A DNA stretch of 64,000 bases from Macrostomum hystrix. Lineage: Eukaryota; Platyhelminthes; Macrostomidae. The notes below the pieces were generated by a model. That model saw nothing but the letters and a program-made list of their open reading frames with translations. It was not told where the DNA came from and did not search any database. A program made the position numbers and the translations under genes. Every line of letters starts with the position of its first letter. Within the stretch, counting starts at the first letter, position 1. The stretch lies in contig CATNEN010000039.1 in NCBI GenBank assembly GCA_950097015.1, positions 6,960,501 through 7,024,500 of the forward strand. The letters are read 5' to 3'. This document shows positions 58,601 to 64,000 of this stretch, piece after piece.

Positions 58601-61600
58601 CCATCCACCGCGGAGCGCGGGATCAACGACCGAAGACATTTCATAGCGCCGTGAGTGAGAAAAAAGGGCAGTCGAAAAGTTGCATGGTGTGCCAAGGTGA
58701 CCACGAGTTGTGGTCCTGCAGCGAGTTCAAGAAGCTTCCGGTGAACAAGCGCTGGGAGGCTGCGCAGCGCTCGAAGGCCTGCTTCAGGTGCTTAGGCCAA
58801 GGCCATGTGAGCAGTAAGTGCAGGCGCAGCCGACAATGCGGCATCGACAACTGCTCGAAATTCCATCATCGCTTGCTGCACGCTGACAAACACCAAGCCA
58901 CCATCGATCTCGTCGAGCCTAGCCAAGCCAAGCGAAACCAAGCCAAGCCGTCAGACGCCAAGCCGGGCGAGGTCGCCGGGTCGAACAGTTCGAAACAAGC
59001 CGGTTCCGTGACGCTGCTGTCGGCCAGCAAGAGCGACGTCTCACTTCGAACAGTGCCAGTAGTCCTGAGACACGGGGCGCGGAAGCTGGAGGTGAACGCG
59101 CTGCTGGATGACGCCAGCACTAGGAGCTACATCAACGTCGGGATCGCGCAAGCGCTAGGACTGCAGGGAGCTCTCGAGAAGGTCGAGGTAGGCGTGATCA
59201 ACGGTCAATCGGAGACGTTCATGACAGCCCCGATCAGCTTCACCGTGGAAAGCATGGACGGTCGTGCATCCACTGAGCTCACCGCCTTCACTGCAGATCA
59301 CGTGACGGGATCCCTCAAAGGCGTCAACTGGCGCGAGCTGGGGCAGTGGTGGCCGCATCTCCGGGACGTGCCGTTTCCCAAGCTCTGTGAACCAGCTGTC
59401 GTGGACCTGCTGATCGGAGCGGATTACCCGGATTTTCACGTGTCACTCGAAGAGGTTGTCGGACAGCCATGGGAGCCGAAAGCTCGCCTCACACCGCTGG
59501 GGTGGACGTGCATCGGTCGCACAGAGCAGACGTTAAGCTCAAAAAGGCAGAGCACCCATTTCGCCACCACGTTCTTCAGCTGCGAAACCGAGAGCAGTCA
59601 GGTGTCCAGCATCCTCAGACAGTTTTGGGAGATCGAGAACGTCGCGGATGAGAACAGCCGAAATCCATTGACGTCTGACGAGGAGAAAGCCATCAATCAA
59701 GCTAAGGCATCGTTGCAGTATAGTAATGGGCGCTACCAGATCGGGATTCCCTGGAAGGAAAAACGTCTGTGTCCGAAAGACACTTTTCCGATGGCCTTGA
59801 AGCGGTTGAAGAACACCGAACAGCGACTGATGAAGGACATGCAAATTCGCAGACAGTATCAAGCCGTGATCGACAAGTACGTGCAGCAAGGCTATGTCCG
59901 GAAGGTTGCGCAAGCTGAGAACGAAGAACGCTGTTTTCTGCCACATTTCCCGGTGCCGCGGCCGGATAAGGCGACAACAAAAGTGCGGATTGTGTTCGAC
60001 GCGTCAGCTGCCGCATTGAATGACCAGATCCTCCAGGGTCCCAAGCTGCAGCGCGACCTGGTGGAAGTTCTGCTTCGGTTCCGTCGATTTCCCATCGCGA
60101 TCGCATGCGATGTCGCGGAGATGTACCTGCAAATCGAGATGGAGCCCAAGGACAGGCCGCTGCACAGTTTCCTGTGGCGGGATGCCGACGCTTCCAGGCC
60201 GCCGGATGTCTACGAGTTCAATCGAGTAGTGTTCGGAGTCACGAGCTCGCCGTTCTTAGCACAATTCGTCATCCGCTCTCATGCCGAGAAACTGAAAAGC
60301 GAGCTACCGGAGGCGGCAGAGACAGTGTTGCACTCAACATACATGGACGACAGTCTCGACTCAGCACCCAACGAGGCCGCTGCCTGCCGGTTGTACGAGC
60401 AGCTCAGAGAGTTATGGAGACGCGCCGGCATGCATGCGCGCAAGTGGGTGTCGAATTCAAGAGCTGTGCTCAAGCAAGTGCCGCCGGACGATCGAGCAGC
60501 TGAGGTGACCTTAGACAGCAGAGAACTCCCGAGCACCAAGACATTAGGTGTCACTTGGCAGAGTGAGCAAGACGAATTCACGTTTAAGCAAGAATTAGAT
60601 GCGTGTCAGGTGACCACCAAGAGAAGTCTGTTGAAGAAGCTGGCGAGCGTCTTTGATCCGCTTGGTTTGATTTCTCCATTTTTTGTGCAAGCAAAAATGT
60701 TGATGCAGGAGCTGTGGCAGTGTGGTCTTGATTGGGACGAAACGCTGAATGCGGACCTCTTAGCGAGAGTGAGCGATTGGTGCAGAGACCTGAAACACCT
60801 GAGTGAGATCCGACTACCGAGGGCGCTGGAGGAGGCAGAGGCAAAAAATGGCAGTCTGCACGTGTTTGTGGATGCGTCGGAGAAAGCGTACGGAGCTGTG
60901 CGCGAACTTCAGGAACTGGTCAACGCGTTGGACACCAAGAAGCTGCAGCAACAGACAGCCTACCAGCAGATGCGATGGCACTTCAATCCTCCCGCTGCTC
61001 CGCACTTCGGCGGCGTGCATGAAATAATGATAAAGGCGGCAAAGAAGGCTATTTGGAATACGTTGAAGGAGGCGGACGTCACGGACGAGGAGCTGCTGAG
61101 TGCCGTTGCTGGAGCGGAAGCGCTGTTAAATTCGAGACCACTGACCTACCAATCGGCCCATCCGAGCGACGACGTTCCGCTGACTCCAAACCACTTCCTC
61201 ATCGGTCAAGGCGGTGGGCAGTTTGCTCCGGAGGTGGACGTGGACATCGCGCGCAGCCCTTCAAAAAGATGGCGACATGTTCAGCAGCTAGTGGCGCAGG
61301 TCTGGCGGCGGTGGTTGCGCGAGTGGCTGCCGGGACTCGCGCCGCGCAGCAAGTGGCGCCGAGAGCTTCCTGATCTACAGCCCGGAGACGTGGCGCTGCT
61401 CGTGAGTCCGGACTCGCCTCGAGGTCATTGGCCGCTGGCCCGCGTGTTGGAGGTGACTCGCGGCCCCGACGGTCACGTGAGAGTCGCCACGATCAGAGTC
61501 GGTGACCGCACAATGACGCGACCAATAACTAAGTTGTGCCCGATTTCAGCTGGCTGAAGTTTTTTTTGTTTGAACTGGAGTGTTAAAATCGTTGGACTGT

Positions 61601-64000
61601 CAGTTGAGTGCGAGATTGCAGACTATTTGAGTCGTATTATTTTTTGGTTATTGTTCCGTACTTTGTTTTGTTTTTATGCTGCGGTGTTGTTTCTCATTAG
61701 AGCGTTGCAATATCGGTGTAGGGTTTATTTTGTCATGCATATTTAAGTAAGGTAGCGTTAAAATGCGTTTTCTAAATCGTTTTTTTGCTTTGGTCAGTTT
61801 TTTTTCTGTTTCGAATTTTTCGTTTGCAAATTTAGAGTAGGAGCGCATCATACGAGTACATGTAAGCTGATTTATATGCTTGAACGTATCGTTGCGTAAG
61901 TTTTTTGTTTCAGGTGTGTCGCGTACTGGCTGGTTTAGAGTTGAGCATTGTTTATTACGAGGTTGGAGTAGACTTGAGATTTAATTAAAATCCATCATTT
62001 CATTTAAGTGTCGTTTCTTTGTTGTTTTTTTCAAGGTAACAAAGGTTGTGAACTTGTGACTATTTGGTGACGGTATTTCATTTGTTTGCGCTAGTTTTTC
62101 AGTTGAAGTAAATCGCGTTATAAATATTTATTTAAGAATTTTTTGATCCATATTGATTATAATCCTTTGTTCCGCGTTCCACACGCACGCATGTTCGTAC
62201 TCTAAGTATTTGTGCCGGTAGGTGTTAGCATTGCTTGTCGTTAGGTTTAGTCCGTGCAGGTTGCTGTTGATTCGACATTCGTTCAATTTTTGTTTGTCAT
62301 CGAATAGCTTTTTTTGTCATTGTCATGTCAAGGTGGGGGGAATGTTCGGGAGGCAGGTGGTATGATTGGTCGCTGACTCGCTGTATGCTTATTTAAATCT
62401 ACCTTATTTACAATTACTGTACGCCCGCTTCCACTCTGCGCACTCACCTTGTTTCTCTAACCCTCGTTCGCATTGTGCAGTGGCATCGTCCACCCACCCC
62501 CTCCGTTTTAGCCTATTTGCACTGAATTATATAATAAACGTGTGGAGGCTCCCCCCTCCGGTTCAACTGGTTGGTTAGCGCGATTTGCCTACCGTTTTGA
62601 GCACAGCATAATTGGCTACTAGCTATCGGCCTTTTTTGGATTGCTCTAGTACAGCAGTTTCGGCACCCATCGAGAGACCAGCTTAGACAGACCAAGATGT
62701 TCGGGCAGAATTTGAGAGACCGAGCCACGTGAAATCTCGGCGGCATTGGCCAACTCATCAATGGTGATGTGGCCGTTTTCACGGACCAGCTCTTGGATCA
62801 GGATGGCAGTGCTGTCGTTAACAGCAGTAGCTGGTCGGCCTGAGCACGGCTTGTCCTGCACGCTTGTTTCGCCGTCCTTTCTCTTCCGGACCCAGTTCGC
62901 GATGGTTGCTCGACAGCAGACATCGTCTCCAAAGCGACTGAGCAATCTCTGGTGGATATTGCTCACGGACATGCCTTCGTCAGCAAAGGCAAAAACGATC
63001 AGGCGCTGAGAAATTTTATCTCCATATGCGCTAGCCATTCTCAAATCAAAGTGATCTCAATACTTTGTCTCAAACGTCTGACGTTGTTTCTGCGCACTCA
63101 GACTTGTGCTGCCTACTGCTTTTTCATTTTTCGCTCTTTATAATCTATGGCTAAACCCTCACAGCTCGCAATTAATGATTAATTAGCGAAAGATTTAAAA
63201 TTAACCACCCGATATTTTGTTGACCCATTTTAAAAGACCGGATGCGACATCCCACTTGGTATCCCGATTCGATGCTCTTAAAAAATCGTATTGCTAATTT
63301 CGTTGGTTCTTTAGTAAATGATCGAAAACTTTTTTTCTGTCCACCCGACTAATTTAAAACTTTAGCGCTGAATTTATTACATATTAATTTATGACTGTGT
63401 TTTTTTCATCAAAATCGGTCGATCACATGCACAGATATTAGGGGTGTCTAAGAACTTTTTGGACGCACTAAGATATTTTCACATTTAAAACAAATTTCTT
63501 CTAAAGAAACCAAACGTAAAGCAATTTTATGACTCGCTTGTATGTATGCACGCCCACAATTCTGTATGTGGCCTCGCTTATAGTCCATGTGGTTAGTGCA
63601 GCTTCGGACTTGGATCGACAGGTCGGGATTTCGATTCTGACCAAGCCAAGGGCAAAGATTCGAGTCCTTAAGCAAGACGATTGACGACGATCCCCGTTGC
63701 TTCAGTATACCTAGCGGGGAAATAGGTACCATTATTAGCTGGGGTAGATTTCGGTTGGCGGCCACAGCAGTGCATGGACTAAAACAGCTGTAAACGACCA
63801 TTAGAAGCGCTGTGCTGTGGCACTGGCTGGACATCTCGCCCAGCTGTGTCAATTCCCGTTAAAAACAATGAAAAATACCAAAATGCGAAAACAAAATCGT
63901 TCTCTTATTCTCGCCACTGCAGGTTGACAGTCGCCGGCTTGTAAAAGCAATGACCTACGCTTTGGCTAATCAGCTGTTTCTGGGGCTACCATTCACCATT
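55612..64000 (+). CDS. FAXDC2: FAXDC2-like sterol desaturase/fatty acid hydroxylase family protein, 5' part
   Basis: ER membrane protein of the di-iron hydroxylase superfamily that includes methylsterol monooxygenase. Exon 1, 55612-55785, encodes MGAWSLLDNHNFRTYVAW, a transmembrane segment (IGVFWLFSILFCIADLY) and FKVQPGKNVP. Exon 2, from 63923 to the window end, continues VDSRRLVKAMTYALANQLFL in phase 0. YKIQP-x3-EPVD followed by a helix with NQ is characteristic of FAXDC2-like proteins. The histidine clusters that bind iron would lie beyond the window. The 8.1-kb intron holds a mariner, a BEL/Pao element and an SINE. Other members of the superfamily remain possible. Confidence 0.75.
56407..57112 (-). 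pseudogene. Mariner 2 transposase, catalytic half
   Basis: Starts at the BEL boundary with LLTQEQKNRRYEVC, then TQDESMF (first Asp), a Gly run, an in-frame TAA before SAGTYPKKTMLSVFWD, then LHCDNARPHSA (second Asp) and SPDLAPSDYGLFGH (third Asp). Ends FTIGNLKF. The catalytic triad is preserved, but there is one stop codon and the protein is cut from its DNA-binding half. Confidence 0.88.
57113..57423 (+). repeat. BEL/Pao 5' long terminal repeat
   Basis: TG...CA ends. Contains ATATAATAAACGTG, a probable polyadenylation signal region. Identical to the 3' copy by eye. Confidence 0.95.
57426..57445 (+). promoter_or_regulatory. Probable primer binding site of the BEL/Pao element
   Basis: TTTTGGTAGCAGAGCGTGG lies just inside the 5' long terminal repeat, where BEL and related elements pair a tRNA 3' end. 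Position supports the call; the tRNA is not identified. Confidence 0.45.
57490..61557 (+). CDS. BEL/Pao Gag-Pol polyprotein with RNase H-integrase deletion
   Basis: A single frame of 1355 codons. Gag: charged coiled-coil start and zinc knuckles CMVCQGDHELWSC and CFRCLGQGHVSSKC near residues 397-440. Aspartic protease: ALLDDASTRSYIN near 535. Reverse transcriptase: VRIVFDASAA, DVAEMYLQIE and YMDDS near 951. RNase H begins (HVFVDASEKAYGAV, about 1123), then the chain jumps at about 60900 to REL-QELVNALDTKK. It continues into the end of the integrase core (FNPPAAPHFGGVHE, which holds its Glu) and its C-terminal domain (SRPLTYQ, LTPNHFLIG). About 500 residues are missing relative to the family, including the first two integrase Asp. 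The frame is intact, but mobility would need help in trans. Confidence 0.95.
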   Translation: MQPEATMEHDNAIPPQQDEQEDDRALHLEKLRFEKSRRKATLTRCKSKLSWLLQKRASDDEVQEACDNLSDLQEQVSTIQEQLYEGYVSTKDDERRQRLLDEMEEMERDYQAAIQRVESARGRQAQREQEAPPAARANAEDAAANQDEAVGELDRLSVSAASSKASHPKEISKDLWKMLKRVEIPTFSGDKQSYENWKAAFVACIDSAPATPEFKLLQLRQYLQGEALKVIEHLGHSATAYEAAKERLDREFGGKRRQLALHLEELDNFPAVRYGNTKDLKSFANLLDIAVINLEEAGKDTELQDGMLYVRLQKKLPEQMVSHYRRWIFEQRKQESVRNLRMWVLQEAEFQTEALEIVQGVATPHLESQKSIHRGARDQRPKTFHSAVSEKKGQSKSCMVCQGDHELWSCSEFKKLPVNKRWEAAQRSKACFRCLGQGHVSSKCRRSRQCGIDNCSKFHHRLLHADKHQATIDLVEPSQAKRNQAKPSDAKPGEVAGSNSSKQAGSVTLLSASKSDVSLRTVPVVLRHGARKLEVNALLDDASTRSYINVGIAQALGLQGALEKVEVGVINGQSETFMTAPISFTVESMDGRASTELTAFTADHVTGSLKGVNWRELGQWWPHLRDVPFPKLCEPAVVDLLIGADYPDFHVSLEEVVGQPWEPKARLTPLGWTCIGRTEQTLSSKRQSTHFATTFFSCETESSQVSSILRQFWEIENVADENSRNPLTSDEEKAINQAKASLQYSNGRYQIGIPWKEKRLCPKDTFPMALKRLKNTEQRLMKDMQIRRQYQAVIDKYVQQGYVRKVAQAENEERCFLPHFPVPRPDKATTKVRIVFDASAAALNDQILQGPKLQRDLVEVLLRFRRFPIAIACDVAEMYLQIEMEPKDRPLHSFLWRDADASRPPDVYEFNRVVFGVTSSPFLAQFVIRSHAEKLKSELPEAAETVLHSTYMDDSLDSAPNEAAACRLYEQLRELWRRAGMHARKWVSNSRAVLKQVPPDDRAAEVTLDSRELPSTKTLGVTWQSEQDEFTFKQELDACQVTTKRSLLKKLASVFDPLGLISPFFVQAKMLMQELWQCGLDWDETLNADLLARVSDWCRDLKHLSEIRLPRALEEAEAKNGSLHVFVDASEKAYGAVRELQELVNALDTKKLQQQTAYQQMRWHFNPPAAPHFGGVHEIMIKAAKKAIWNTLKEADVTDEELLSAVAGAEALLNSRPLTYQSAHPSDDVPLTPNHFLIGQGGGQFAPEVDVDIARSPSKRWRHVQQLVAQVWRRWLREWLPGLAPRSKWRRELPDLQPGDVALLVSPDSPRGHWPLARVLEVTRGPDGHVRVATIRVGDRTMTRPITKLCPISAG
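61558..62342 (+). other. BEL/Pao 3' untranslated region and polypurine tract
   Basis: T-rich non-coding sequence after the Gag-Pol stop, ending with the polypurine tract AAGGTGGGGGGAA (62330-62342) directly before the 3' long terminal repeat. Confidence 0.7.
62343..62653 (+). repeat. BEL/Pao 3' long terminal repeat
   Basis: Identical by eye to 57113-57423. Followed by the duplicated GCAGT and the mariner coding sequence. Confidence 0.95.
62654..63044 (-). pseudogene. Mariner 2 transposase, N-terminal DNA-binding half
   Basis: Begins MASAYGDKISQRLIVFAFAD (an ATG six bases upstream is also open), with the first helix-turn-helix RLLSRFGDDVCCRATIANWV, the linker SGRPATAV and a second helix-turn-helix (ITIDELANAAEISRGSVSQI). 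It runs into the BEL long terminal repeat after VSRWVPKLL. Confidence 0.9.
63570..63850 (+). repeat. SINE family B-like element in FAXDC2 intron
   Basis: Head TAGTCCATGTGGTTAGTGCA, box-B-like GGTCGGGATTTCGATTCTGA, body TTAAGCAAGACGATTGACGA and GTGGCACTGGCTGGACATC. It resembles family B in order but is diverged, perhaps a separate subfamily. Confidence 0.65.

Larger units (their letters stand above)
57113..62653 (+). mobile_element. BEL/Pao LTR retrotransposon, internally deleted, young
   Basis: Two 311-bp long terminal repeats (57113-57423 and 62343-62653) look identical base for base. They start TGTTCGGG and end CTAGTACA, with the 5-bp target duplication GCAGT on both sides (57108-57112 and 62654-62658). 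One open Gag-Pol frame lies between. 5541 bp overall. An in-frame deletion removed most of RNase H and integrase. Confidence 0.96.
56166..63468 (-). mobile_element. Mariner transposon 2 with long inverted repeats, split by a BEL/Pao element
   Basis: Inverted repeats of about 185 bp: left 56166-56350, right 63278-63468, both starting GTGCGTCCAAAAAGTTCTTA. The right one has a small extra stretch (GACACCCC). TA follows the right end; the left flank has no adjacent TA. Without the nested element it would be about 1.75 kb. The intact transposase order on the minus strand is split at the BEL insertion site (GCAGT duplicated). Confidence 0.9.

Overview
This is nuclear DNA from an animal. Genes are split by GT-AG introns, several of them very short, and the proteins are metazoan signalling and RNA-binding families: SHC adaptor, Bicaudal-C, G-alpha, Rho, KCMF1, DDA1 and hnRNP U. 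The rest is minisatellites, DNA transposons, a BEL/Pao retrotransposon and tRNA-derived SINEs. Compact genes in repeat-dense DNA and the divergence of the proteins suggest a free-living flatworm such as Macrostomum. That organism guess is inference; no single base proves it.

Layout on the left (1-18.5 kb): the C-terminal two-thirds of an hnRNP U-like gene (+, 406-3401); two tandem DDA1-like genes (+, 5933-7115 and 9078-9944); an SHC adaptor gene (+, 11139-13070); then a 36-bp minisatellite split by a mariner and an 85-copy 30-bp array (15.9-18.4 kb). Middle (18.7-33 kb): an intronless secreted C-type lectin (+) and an inverted, broken near-copy (-) flanking a PIF/Harbinger transposon; a Bicaudal-C gene (-, 27358-29640); two minisatellites in inverted orientation. 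33.3-41.6 kb: an eight-exon Gs-like G-alpha gene (-) whose exons I could join in one frame across every splice phase; it carries polyalanine and polyglutamine inserts. 43-49 kb: SINEs, a hAT-like element and AT-rich DNA. Right: KCMF1 (+, 49424-51283), a Rho-family GTPase lacking the catalytic glutamine (-, 53882-54733), and the first two exons of a FAXDC2-like hydroxylase (+, 55612 to the window end). The hydroxylase exons are separated by an 8-kb intron that holds a mariner into which a BEL/Pao element has jumped.

The genes look like unrelated housekeeping and signalling genes in mixed orientation, not one pathway. The recurring theme is tandem repeats: almost every gene has its own minisatellite in an intron or flank, and neighbouring arrays sometimes share a short core. 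Exon boundaries were placed by eye from splice sites, reading phase and family similarity; no alignment or transcript data were available.
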